A stretch of 64,000 bases of DNA from the NCBI RefSeq assembly GCF_000688475.1, contig NZ_JIAN01000009.1:186001-250000 (forward strand), in the 5' to 3' direction. The stretch's first letter is position 1. Each line of letters starts with the position of its first letter. This document shows positions 1 through 8,510 of this stretch, piece by piece. The notes under the pieces are model-generated. The model did no database searches. It was not told where the DNA came from and saw only the letters and a list, made by a program, of their open reading frames with translations. The translations under genes and the position numbers were made by a program. This DNA comes from Cellulomonas sp. URHE0023. Its GTDB lineage: Bacteria; Actinomycetota; Actinomycetes; Actinomycetales; Cellulomonadaceae.

Positions 1-80
1 AGCTCGTTGACTTTGTCGGCGACGGTCTTGTCGAAGACGCCCTCTAGCGGATTCGTAGCGAAGTCGGGTAGCCCGGTCAT
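1..80 (-). CDS. Partial gene downstream of the methyltransferase; N-terminus only
   Basis: Only the first 26 codons lie in the window; the gene runs off the left edge. The reading starts MTGLPDFATNPLEGVF. Its ATG overlaps the TGA of the large methyltransferase gene in an ATGA arrangement, so the two are translationally coupled and very probably belong to one system. In many restriction or DISARM-like loci the partner of such a methyltransferase is a helicase or nuclease subunit, but the visible fragment is too short to assign a family. The function is unknown from this sequence. Confidence 0.6.
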   Translation of the reverse strand, partial: MTGLPDFATNPLEGVFDKTVADKVNE

Positions 81-3000
81 GCCTCGGACCCCCAATTCCG
101 GAAGTGGGCGAGGACGGCGGCAAGGCGTGGCTGGTAGTCCCAGCCGCGGTGGAACGTTGCGAAGACCTGGGTGAGCTGCTCCTCCGTTAGTCCGTAGAGC
201 AGCGCGACGAGCGCGTCGAGCTCGGCGATGAGGTCGTCCTTCATTGTCTGGGACGTCACCGATGCGACGGGGACGCCGACCTCGGCGGCCCATGCCGAGT
301 AGCGCTCGTCAACAGCGGCCAGTCGCCCGGCGATTTCCACGACGCGCATGTTGGTGGCTCCGCTGGGTGCGTAGATTGGAACTGGCAAAGCGTTGAGCAC
401 GTAGAAGTTCAGGCTCAACTCGACAAACCGCCGCGCGTACCAATCAAACGGGATCGAGCAAAGGACTCCGAGTAGGTAGGCGGTCTCAGCTGCGTTGTCG
501 TGAAGGTCAATCAGGTAGGGCGCCTTGTTGGTCAGCACAGCAGGCGGAACCAGACAAGCAATCATCGTCCTTGAGTCGGTGCCGCGCGCAACGTCCCGGA
601 ACGCAATCCTAGTTCGCTGGTATGGAAGGCGCCCCCGCTCGATCAGGCCCTCTGCGTCCTCCCCAAAGAGCGCAGACGACTTGGTTCGAACCTGCCGCCG
701 GAGTTTTGCCTCTGCGCGCGTCCGGATGGTTGTCTTCGCAGCCGATCCGTGCACTGGACCGGCGTCGGGGTCCCACAAGTTGAACGATCCGCCCTTGAGA
801 ACCGGCAGATCCCCTGTCGAGTCCCCCACGTTCCAGAGTGCGGCATCGGTGGTTTGGTTGAAGTCTCCTTGCGCGGGTCGAACCGAGAGATCCGAACGGG
901 CTCCGCCGAGACTCGGCGACTGTCTTATCGTAAGGAATGGCTGTGAACTCGCCGAGTTGGGCATCGCAGGGAACGCCGCAGACGGGGTCCAGGCGGAGAA
1001 GTCGCTGACGCTTACCTCAGTTGACTTATCCACGCCATCACGGAACTCACTCTCGGAGGCGAACGGACCGCTGAAGCGAACGAATTGGCTCTCCCCCTTT
1101 TCGAGGACGGTGAGAGCGATGGTCCAACGCGGCTCCATGTCGAAGGCCCAACGAGCGGAGTTTACTATGAAGGAAACGTCGGCGAACGACCCGTTCGCAA
1201 GGATCTCTTGACGCCACTCCGCCGACCCCAGGGCCGACAGTGCCCCGCGGGGAAGCACGACGCCCACGCGCCCTCCGCGCCGAAGCAAGGTCCAGAATCG
1301 CCAGCAGAACGCCTTGTAAAGGTCAGCATTTCCGGTCTCAAATCCCGGGTATGGCCCACGAGCCAACGCCAGGCGGAGCCGCTCGGCCCACGCGCGCTCC
1401 TGCTCCATTGCGGCGACGAGGTCCGGCCGCGACTCGCGGTATGCGGCGACAAGCGCCTTCTGCTCGCCATCGGCTCGGCTCTTAAGCCCCGGGAACGCCA
1501 GCGTCCAGAACTTCAGCTCCTCGAACACAAGCTCCTCCCATGGCGGGTTACCGAGGAGCACGTCGAAGCCGGGATTCTCGCGTACGAACACCTCGGGGAA
1601 GAGCATGGGCAAATGCGCGGGCCGTAGCGGGGCGACGATCCGCGACGGCTCAGTCGCTTCAGTAAGTCGGCGGAGCGTCGACTCGTTGGTGATGTTCGTC
1701 GTCCACTCGCCGAGCCGGACCGCGACGGCGGCGTCGAAGAGTCGCGCGATCGGCGCGGACGCCTCTCGGGCGGCGGCAAGTCGCGTTGCGGCGGCCTCTA
1801 CTTCGGCCTTCGTGGCCTCGGAGGCGTTGGCGACGTCGAGCAGCAGCGGAGTGACCCGGTCGAGGTGCTCGCGGAGCAGCGCGCGGATCGCGGCCTTGTA
1901 CCCGACGCTCGGCTTCGCCTTCGCCATCGGGCGCTTCGGGGCGAGAGCGGGCCTCTGCTGGACACTGCCGAAGAGAACGTCCTGGGTGAGGGTCAGGAGT
2001 TCGTCGTCGTCGTCCGACGTAGCTTCGACGGGCTCAAACGCCGTGAGGGTGGTCTCGGCGACCTTGGCGAGCGCGTTGACGGCTTCGTCGATGGTCCCGA
2101 TCCCCGTGAGGGAGTCGGCGCAAACGAGCCCGTGGTCGAGGTTCGACATGGGCAGGCCGGGCACGAAAGTGTGAATCCACAGGGCGAGCCGCGCGAGCTC
2201 GACAGCCATGAGGTTGATGTCGAGGCCGTAGATGCAGCGGCGCGCGATCTGGCGTCGCAGCAGACCGACCTCGTCGACATCGAGCTTGGCGACGTCGTCG
2301 GTTCCAAGCGCCTCCTTGGCGACCTCGGAGAGGCGACGCATCTCCTCGGTGACGCCGGGCACGGTGTGCTGGGTGAGGAACGTGCGCATGAGCGCCTCGA
2401 TCTTGTCGATCGCGGCGACGAGGAAGTGGCCCGAGCCCATGGCGAGATCGGCGACGCGGAAATCGAAGAAGTCGCGCGCCGCGGCCGAGGCGTCGCCCGC
2501 ACTCAGGTGCGCGGCGATGCGGTCGAGGTGCTTCGACAGCGCCGGGACGACGGATCGCTCGATGAGGTGGTCGACGACGACCTTGGGCGTGAAGTAAGAG
2601 CCGGTCGCCTTCCGCTCGCCAGAGGCGGAGTGGAAGTAGACGCCGCCCGCGCCGACGAGCGCCTCGTCGCCGTCCTCTGCGGGCACCCAGGCACCCTCCG
2701 AGTCCTCCGTGAGGTCTTGATCCGCACGGGACAGCGACGACTCCAGAAGGCCCTCGTAAATCGTGCCGAACTCGCGCACCGACAGGGAGCGGAAGTCGAC
2801 GAGGCCCTCCGTACCGTCGTCCGTGCGGTCGACGAGGAGCGCGCGCAGCGCTGGAGCGAGCACCCGGTCGGGCAGCTCGATACTCGCGATGAGCGCACCG
2901 TCCGACGATCGGTCGGCGTCTGAAGAGAACAGCCCACCGTTGTATGCCGGGACCTGCCAGAGCGGTTGACCCTTGTCGATCGCGAGCCACACCTGCTCCA

Positions 3001-4222
3001 GGTCGCGCCAGAGGATCGCCGCGTCACCGAACTCGAGTGCACCGGCATCGAGCAGGCGGCGCCCCTGGCTCTTGAGCGAGTTGGCGTCGAAGCCTTCGTT
3101 GCGACCCGCAGGCAGCAGACCGCGGTCCTCGGCGTACGCCTGGAACAGGAGCCTGAAGAGTATGCGGAGCGTCACCTGGTAGGCCGTCGCCAGGCCGTCG
3201 GCGTCGAGCGCGCGACCCTGCTTGGCGAGCTGGTGGGCGACCTCGACAGCGACCGACGGGACCACCTCGCCGTACACGCGCTGGCGGAGTCGCTTGCCAA
3301 GCTCCGTGGCGTAGCGGGCGGAATCGGCGAGGATCTGGTCCGTGCTGCCGCCGGCGGCGAGTGCCGCGGCGGAGAAGACGAGCGGGAGCAGCGCGGCGTG
3401 GTCGGCGTCGATCGTCGCCAGGTCGATCTCGAAGTACGTCTCCGTCTGACCCTTGGCGCCCACTCCGACGCCGTCGAGGCCCGGGTAGAGCCGGATCTGG
3501 TCCTTGCGGATGACCACTACCCACGGGATCTCCTGCTGCAGAGCGATCGCGAGCCCATACGTGACTGGCGACCCGCTGAGGCGAGCCGTCCTCTGGTCGA
3601 ACTGCTCGGTCGCGTCGATGAGGACCGCCACGGCCCGCGGCGAGTGCCCGTCGCTCACGAGGAGCAGCGCGTTCGCTGTGTGGCGAGTTGTGCGGAAGCC
3701 GAGGGCCTTAATGAGGTCGGCGTCCCGCTGTGCCAGGATCGCTCGACCGGCCTCGCCCAAGGACGCCCAGTCCGGGCGTGTCGGCAGGCTCGTCATCACG
3801 TGGTGTGTAGCAAAGAGCCCAGAGTTGGTGAACCCTGGCGCCGTCGACTCGTGCGCCCGGCGGAAGTTGGCGAGCCGTTCGGACGCGAGCTCGACGTCCG
3901 GCTCGTAAAGCGCTGACTGCAGCTGCCGCTGGGCGGCCTCGACCGGCAGCTCGACGGTGGCGGCCTGCGGGTCCGGGCCAAAGAGGTATGCAGTGTCACC
4001 GTGAGTGACCGCGACGACAAGAGTGATCTGACGGCGTCCCCTGCGTGCCATGTAGAGCTCCCGAAGCGCCGTCCGAGAGGGCGTAGCGACCGCCTCCGCC
4101 GTCGCAACCTGGAGACTGCCGAGCCCGTCGGGATCGGGTCCCAGGAACACGGCCCGCGGAACAATCCCTACGGGCGCCTCGGGCTGGGTCCAGGGCACGC
4201 GCCGATCCGCATCGAACTGCAC
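77..4222 (-). CDS. Eco57I/type IIG-like adenine-specific DNA methyltransferase (restriction or phage-defence protein)
   Basis: A protein of 1,381 residues that probably methylates adenine in DNA, either as a fused restriction-modification enzyme or as the methylase of a multi-gene defence system. Visible motifs in order are motif X (GSYFTPK, near residue 539), the SAM-binding motif I (DLAMGSGHFL, near 591), a following acidic strand with DINLMAVELARLALW, and the catalytic N6-adenine motif NPPW (near 890). The C-terminal 450 residues probably recognise the target. The N-terminal 500 residues show no PD-(D/E)XK motif that I can place with confidence. The GTG start at 4222 has an AAGGAG site 9 bases upstream; an in-frame start at 4282 lacks one. 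The stop overlaps the next gene, so they form an operon. It lies in the integrated element next to ssrA. DISARM DrmMI, PglX-like and stand-alone type IIG enzymes all remain possible. Confidence 0.85.
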   Translation of the reverse strand: MQFDADRRVPWTQPEAPVGIVPRAVFLGPDPDGLGSLQVATAEAVATPSRTALRELYMARRGRRQITLVVAVTHGDTAYLFGPDPQAATVELPVEAAQRQLQSALYEPDVELASERLANFRRAHESTAPGFTNSGLFATHHVMTSLPTRPDWASLGEAGRAILAQRDADLIKALGFRTTRHTANALLLVSDGHSPRAVAVLIDATEQFDQRTARLSGSPVTYGLAIALQQEIPWVVVIRKDQIRLYPGLDGVGVGAKGQTETYFEIDLATIDADHAALLPLVFSAAALAAGGSTDQILADSARYATELGKRLRQRVYGEVVPSVAVEVAHQLAKQGRALDADGLATAYQVTLRILFRLLFQAYAEDRGLLPAGRNEGFDANSLKSQGRRLLDAGALEFGDAAILWRDLEQVWLAIDKGQPLWQVPAYNGGLFSSDADRSSDGALIASIELPDRVLAPALRALLVDRTDDGTEGLVDFRSLSVREFGTIYEGLLESSLSRADQDLTEDSEGAWVPAEDGDEALVGAGGVYFHSASGERKATGSYFTPKVVVDHLIERSVVPALSKHLDRIAAHLSAGDASAAARDFFDFRVADLAMGSGHFLVAAIDKIEALMRTFLTQHTVPGVTEEMRRLSEVAKEALGTDDVAKLDVDEVGLLRRQIARRCIYGLDINLMAVELARLALWIHTFVPGLPMSNLDHGLVCADSLTGIGTIDEAVNALAKVAETTLTAFEPVEATSDDDDELLTLTQDVLFGSVQQRPALAPKRPMAKAKPSVGYKAAIRALLREHLDRVTPLLLDVANASEATKAEVEAAATRLAAAREASAPIARLFDAAVAVRLGEWTTNITNESTLRRLTEATEPSRIVAPLRPAHLPMLFPEVFVRENPGFDVLLGNPPWEELVFEELKFWTLAFPGLKSRADGEQKALVAAYRESRPDLVAAMEQERAWAERLRLALARGPYPGFETGNADLYKAFCWRFWTLLRRGGRVGVVLPRGALSALGSAEWRQEILANGSFADVSFIVNSARWAFDMEPRWTIALTVLEKGESQFVRFSGPFASESEFRDGVDKSTEVSVSDFSAWTPSAAFPAMPNSASSQPFLTIRQSPSLGGARSDLSVRPAQGDFNQTTDAALWNVGDSTGDLPVLKGGSFNLWDPDAGPVHGSAAKTTIRTRAEAKLRRQVRTKSSALFGEDAEGLIERGRLPYQRTRIAFRDVARGTDSRTMIACLVPPAVLTNKAPYLIDLHDNAAETAYLLGVLCSIPFDWYARRFVELSLNFYVLNALPVPIYAPSGATNMRVVEIAGRLAAVDERYSAWAAEVGVPVASVTSQTMKDDLIAELDALVALLYGLTEEQLTQVFATFHRGWDYQPRLAAVLAHFRNWGSEA

Positions 4223-4774
4223 TGTTGTCGTCTCCTTCAACGCATGTCCTGGCTCGCACCGACGGTGCCATCCCGACACCATTCATTGCTCGGCCTGAGG
4301 CCCGGCTCGGACCTATCTACACCGTCGGCGCGTACCCACGCGTCCACAGCGCTCGCCTGGAACCGTCACTGGACGAGTCGACACCATGGCCTCGGCTCCG
4401 TCGAGTGTGAACGCGAAGTCGAAACCGGCCATGTCCGCAATCATGACGCCCTGCCGACCAGGTGAACGGGACGCCGCGCCAAGTTAGCTTGCGTGGGTAG
4501 CGCTTCGGTCATCGTCCTGGGGCGCCATCCGATCGCGGACGACGCCCTCCGGCATCGTCACCAAGAGCTGGCTGTCTCGATGGATACGTGCTCACGTTCG
4601 GCCCGCACCAGGAGGTCCATTTCTGAAGATGTCGACAACCTTAGGAGCGGGTAGGCAGGGTCAGAATCCGGCCCGACCGCGTCCCAGGACATGCCACCGA
4701 GGTTGCATGCGGAGGCGTCGTCGTCACCTCGCTTGCATCAGTCAGTGCGTCGCGCCGTAGCCGTCGGCGGCCTG
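4223..4774. other. 552-base gap between defence genes; no convincing gene
   Basis: No reading frame here looks like a real gene. The part next to 4222 must hold the ribosome-binding site and probably the promoter of the methyltransferase gene. On the minus strand near 4390-4435 a short frame (M-A-G-F-D-F-A-F-T-L) resembles part of the neighbouring HEPN-like protein (A-G-L-D-F-A-L-T-L) and shares about 17 of 18 bases with it. This could be the remnant of a duplicated gene or chance. Confidence 0.4.
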
Positions 4775-5650
4775 CTAGGTCAGCCCGGGAAGTGGACTTG
4801 GCAGGAGTCGTGCAATCTCCAGAAGGCACTCGACGCTCTGGCGAAGGTCGTCGTCCGACAGAACGTTATGCGGGTTCTCCGGGTGATGGATCATGTTGCG
4901 AACGGAGGTCGGCAACGTCGTCGTTTCGTGAGCAACCCCGCCATTCGACGTAGTCCTCCCGTAGTTCGTCACCTGGGTTAGTCCGCGGTCTGTGAGCCAT
5001 CTATCGAAAGCTCTGACTGTGGCCGCACCAGCGTGGTCCTGCAGGCGCCCGAACAGAGCCGTGTGATTGATGATGAATGCCTGCCGGTCGATGTCAGTGA
5101 GGTCTTCGAGGGACGCCCAACCACTTTCGACAAGATCTTGATAGTGCCACCGGAGCGGAAGCGAGCGGCTCTCCGGCCGATCGGCGAGCACTCGGAGTGT
5201 GAGCGCGAAGTCCAGGCCCGCGATGAAGTCCTCGAGGAATGACCCATCCGTGCCCCATGCTCCTAGCAGGTTCACGACGAAGGCGCGAAAGTCCCAGATA
5301 TAGGGTTCCAGGTCAGCCGACGTCAGCGCCGCAAAGTCGATGCTCGTCAGGGCGTCGCGGAACTCGTCGAATGAGAGCCGCAGTTCGGCCGTGCGGTTCC
5401 AGCGCTCGACCGCGCTTTCGAACTTCGTCTTCGCCTCATGACTGGAGTAGCCGAGGTGGCACAGCCGAAAGTAGGCCTCGTCCAGGGTTGTCTCGAACGC
5501 CGGCTTCGTCTTGGTGACGCCGCCTGCGTAGCGGTACTCGACGTCCCTCAGGCTCCCGGGTGGGAAGAGCCAGTGGTGATTCTTCCAGTAGCGGTTCTTG
5601 CCCCAGTCGATGTCGATGTCGTTCAGCGACAGCGTGATTTCGGTGCCCAC
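4775..5650 (-). CDS. Uncharacterised protein with C-terminal HEPN-type RNase motif
   Basis: A soluble protein of 291 residues with no signal peptide or membrane segment. I do not recognise the family. Near the C-terminus it contains RNMIHH (R251, N252, H256), which fits the R-N-x3-H signature of HEPN domains; these are often toxin or antiphage RNases. The preceding segment is rich in predicted helix, as expected for HEPN. The GTG at 5650 is chosen because AAGGA lies 6 bases before it; an ATG at 5665 is possible, and the longer open frame overlaps the integrase gene. It sits between the integrase and a DNA methyltransferase, all on the same strand, so a role in phage defence or abortive infection is inferred from motif plus context, not shown. 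Confidence 0.7.
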   Translation of the reverse strand: MGTEITLSLNDIDIDWGKNRYWKNHHWLFPPGSLRDVEYRYAGGVTKTKPAFETTLDEAYFRLCHLGYSSHEAKTKFESAVERWNRTAELRLSFDEFRDALTSIDFAALTSADLEPYIWDFRAFVVNLLGAWGTDGSFLEDFIAGLDFALTLRVLADRPESRSLPLRWHYQDLVESGWASLEDLTDIDRQAFIINHTALFGRLQDHAGAATVRAFDRWLTDRGLTQVTNYGRTTSNGGVAHETTTLPTSVRNMIHHPENPHNVLSDDDLRQSVECLLEIARLLPSPLPGLT

Positions 5651-5732
5651 AGCGCATCCTTGCATCTGAGCACCATCAGGCACGGCCGACGGACGCGACC
5701 ACCGGAGCGATCGAGACGGTCCTCCTACTTGA

Positions 5733-6923
5733 TCAACCGTCCGTTTGCACGAAGGAAGGCAAGGCGAGCCCTTCAAGCGCCCGGCTCGCTGCAGCCGCGG
5801 CTGCTGTCTGTTGATCAGGCAACAGATGCGCATACGTTTCAGTCGTCGTGGTGATCGACTCATGTCCGAGTCGGCGCTGCAGCACGAACAGGTCTGTGCC
5901 CGCCGCGATCATCCAGGATGCGTGAGTATGACGTAGGTCGTGTACGCGAGGACGCCTCACCAGCCGGCCAGCATCGGGATCGGGTGTGCCGTCGGCGCCA
6001 CGCGGACGACTCGCGGCGTCGAGGGCCGGCGTCCACGTCGTGGTCCAGAAGCGCGAGGAGGAAATCTGTTGACCGACGGTGTTTGTGAACAGGAGCGCGT
6101 CCGAAGCCCTCCCGGCGGCCAACGGCATCAAAACGTCGACGAGCTCGTCAGGAAGCGACACAGTCCGCCGAGCCCGCTTTGTCTTCGGCGGACCGACGTA
6201 CCAATGACGGTCGCCGTCGCGCTTCCAGGCCTTTGTGACGCGCAACGTTGGCGGGCTGGCAAACAGATCAAGGTCTCCTGGGGTCAAAGCCGTTGCTTCC
6301 CCCCATCGCAGGCCAGTCGCCACAAGTAGCAGGACCAATGGCTGGTAGTGCGGCTGGACATGCGACAGCAGGAGGGCGAACTCGCCCCGAGTAAGCACTG
6401 TCATCTCGTCCTGCGTCAGCTGCGACTTGGGGAGCTGCACGCCGACGCAAGGGTTGTCCGCCCGGTACCCAAGCCGGACGGCCGTCGACATCGAGGCAGA
6501 GAGCAGTCCGTGGATGTTCGCGATTGTCTTGGGCGACAGGCCACTGTCGCTCATCGAGCGAACCCACCCAGCAACATGCCGGTATGAGATCACGGAAACT
6601 GGATACGCCCCAAGCGTCGGCGCGATGTGCCGGCGAAGCTGCGTGCGGTAGCTGGCACGTGTGTCCGGACCTACAGCGGTCAGCAGATCGATGTGCTCCG
6701 AGACGGCCTCGACGACAGACGGACCGTGGTGCCGGACGGCGTCGGCGATTCGCGCGGCCTCGTCGGTGTGGCCACCCGTGACCTCGAGGAGCTGTTTCGC
6801 CACCCGGGCGTCGTTCTCGTCGTCATACGTCAGGGAGCTCTGCCGCTTCGTGTCCGGGTCTCGCCACAGCACAGCGAAGGACCGCGTCCCGTCGGCCCGG
6901 ACCCGCTCCCGTATGGAGGCCAT
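5733..6923 (-). CDS. Tyrosine recombinase (integrase) of the ssrA-borne element
   Basis: A phage-type integrase of 396 residues that would catalyse site-specific insertion and excision. The N-terminus has the strand-rich arm-binding fold seen in actinobacterial integrases (about residues 1-45), then a SAM-like core-binding domain (about 70-165) and the catalytic domain. All catalytic residues are visible: R206 (GLRWGE), a lysine in PPKTKRAR (K247 or K249), H328 and R331 (HDLRH), H354 (LGHES) and Y364 (TYAHL). The ATG at 6923 opens MASIRERVR and is preferred over an upstream start. The gene begins 80 bases from the 3' end of the tmRNA gene and points away from it, the usual layout for elements using ssrA as attachment site. 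The enzyme looks intact. Confidence 0.93.
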   Translation of the reverse strand: MASIRERVRADGTRSFAVLWRDPDTKRQSSLTYDDENDARVAKQLLEVTGGHTDEAARIADAVRHHGPSVVEAVSEHIDLLTAVGPDTRASYRTQLRRHIAPTLGAYPVSVISYRHVAGWVRSMSDSGLSPKTIANIHGLLSASMSTAVRLGYRADNPCVGVQLPKSQLTQDEMTVLTRGEFALLLSHVQPHYQPLVLLLVATGLRWGEATALTPGDLDLFASPPTLRVTKAWKRDGDRHWYVGPPKTKRARRTVSLPDELVDVLMPLAAGRASDALLFTNTVGQQISSSRFWTTTWTPALDAASRPRGADGTPDPDAGRLVRRPRVHDLRHTHASWMIAAGTDLFVLQRRLGHESITTTTETYAHLLPDQQTAAAAAASRALEGLALPSFVQTDG

Positions 6924-7002
6924 AGACACGAAAATAGCCCCCCGCGTCAACGAGCGGCTACTTCCTGTCAACATGACCTTGCGTTTCCGCAGGTCAGATG
7001 AG

Positions 7003-7030
7003 TGGAGGTGGCGGGAATCGAACCCGCGTC
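7003..7030 (-). other. Probable attachment site of the element (3' end of ssrA)
   Basis: The acceptor stem and T-arm end of the tmRNA gene abut the integrase gene. Tyrosine recombinases commonly use the 3' end of tRNA or tmRNA genes as att sites and restore the gene with their own copy. The core itself cannot be delimited because the other att copy should lie beyond the left edge. The boundaries given are approximate. Confidence 0.5.
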
Positions 7031-7367
7031 CGGTGACGCAGTACCAGGAATTCTCCGGGTGCAGCCTGCTGTGATTTTCTCGGCCCCCACGCTCACACAG
7101 GCATGTACGTGGACGGGCTCAGTTGGCTAAAAGTCCCGGAAACCCCACCAACGAGGATTTCCAGCAGTGGCTCTCTAGATGACGCTGGTTACTGAGTCGA
7201 GAGCGTACTCAGGCCAACGGACTTCGGGGCTCGCTCAGGCGGCGAGGGCGAAGTCGGTGCGGTTTGTATTGGCACCTATGGTTTTGCACGGAGCGTTGAC
7301 GAGATAACCGTGCGTCCTCGACCCGCTTCTCCTGGTTCGACGATCACCGTCGAAACCGATCACCCCC
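7003..7367 (-). ncRNA. ssrA: Transfer-messenger RNA (tmRNA)
   Basis: tmRNA rescues stalled ribosomes together with SmpB and tags the unfinished protein for degradation. The 5' end (minus strand) starts GGGGGTGATCGG and pairs with CACCTCC at the 3' end. The T-arm GGTTCGATTCC is intact. The tag reading frame is at 7273-7235 and encodes ANTNRTDFALAA followed by TGA, a typical actinobacterial degradation tag ending in ALAA. The discriminator base is at 7003, and the encoded bases after it are CT, so the terminal CCA must be added after transcription. The gene is complete although an element is integrated at its 3' end. The partner gene smpB is in the same window at 17514-17984. Confidence 0.95.
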
Positions 7368-7907
7368 ATGTTCAGTTTTCAACACCGTCCCCACCGAGGC
7401 GGGGGCGACACAGCCCAGCCTACTGCCCAACGACTGCCGCGTCGTGCAGATTCCCGCCGCTCGGCCGTTCGTGAGGAGCGGCCGCGCTTGGGCGCCAACC
7501 TCGGCCCCACCGTGACCACGATCGGATGGCTCGACGATCCGGCCGGACCCGGAAGGCCGCGTTCGCGTCGTTGAGGGCGCCGGAGACCGCTGGCGCCTTC
7601 GAACGACGACTCCTCTCTGCCGCGCACGCCGCCGAAGATCAAGACTTCACCCTGACCGTTGAGCTGACGGCTCGTGCCTCCGATCAAGGCGGCTGGCGGA
7701 ACACGAACCGCCAGAACGCGCGGCCCCACCGTCGTATTCGAACTTCCCGGCGATGCGGCCCCGATCTCGCTGGTGCGCCTGGAGCATCGCCGGACCCAAG
7801 TGACCGGTCACGATCTGACCGTGCAGAGCAACAGAGCTCCGATCACGGTTGTCCACAGATCCGCGACCAACGCACGCGCGGGGTCCTGTTTGGGTAGGTT
7901 CGCGACC
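7368..7907. other. 540-base gap upstream of ssrA; no convincing gene
   Basis: This stretch separates ssrA (leftward) from a lipoprotein gene (rightward). It must hold the ssrA promoter in the part next to 7368 and the promoter of the lipoprotein gene before 7908. Frames that stay open here have irregular codon use and no recognisable domain, so I call nothing. Confidence 0.5.
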
Positions 7908-8510
7908 ATGCACACGAGCAGGCGGCTGCGAAAGTCGATCACCGTCCGCGCCGCAACCGCACTTGCGCTTGCTCTGTCCCTTGCGGCGTGCACCAACAAG
8001 GTCGTCGCCCCCGACGAACCGACGTCAGCCACATCCCCGACCGTCACCGACAGCCTGACCCCGACGCCAGCACCGATCCCAAGACCTACATTTCCGGAGT
8101 CGGGAAACTCTGCAACTGTCGACGGAGCCGTCGCTGCGGCCAAGTACTTCATGGCGGTCTACACCTACGCTCGGCAGTCCGGCGATCTTTCAGAATGGAA
8201 CGCGCTCGCAGCTGACGACTGCACGTTCTGCAATGCGGTGAGCGCCAGCGTCAAGGCTGCGGTAGACGCTGGACACACCGTGACCGGAGCAACCGTCTCC
8301 GTGCTGGAATCGGCAGGGTCCGAGATCACCGCTGGAGAGTGGTACACAGCCACGCTGCGCGTCGACGAGGCGCCATCGCAGGAGTCGGATAGGTCAGGAC
8401 GAGTTCTAACGGAGGGCGGGGGCGGCCCTCACGACTTGTTCTTCGCCATTTCCTGGAACGATGGTTGGCAGATCGATGCAGTCGACGTCAACGCGACGCC
8501 GTCCAAGTGA
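7908..8510 (+). CDS. DUF6318-like lipoprotein
   Basis: A secreted lipoprotein of 200 residues with unknown function. The N-terminus has a basic start, a hydrophobic stretch and a lipobox SLAAC with the lipidated cysteine at C28. A Thr/Pro-rich spacer of about 45 residues follows. The globular part contains a DDCTFC pair of cysteines within the segment that I associate with the DUF6318 family of actinobacteria. The ATG at 7908 is preceded by a GGGTAGG-like site; the in-frame extension upstream does not look coding. Its end overlaps the next secreted-protein gene, so the two are probably co-transcribed and act at the cell surface. Confidence 0.75.
   Translation: MHTSRRLRKSITVRAATALALALSLAACTNKVVAPDEPTSATSPTVTDSLTPTPAPIPRPTFPESGNSATVDGAVAAAKYFMAVYTYARQSGDLSEWNALAADDCTFCNAVSASVKAAVDAGHTVTGATVSVLESAGSEITAGEWYTATLRVDEAPSQESDRSGRVLTEGGGGPHDLFFAISWNDGWQIDAVDVNATPSK

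Noticed and set aside
5733..7003. Prophage
   Set aside because: Only an integrase is present; no capsid, tail, lysis or replication gene is visible in the window.
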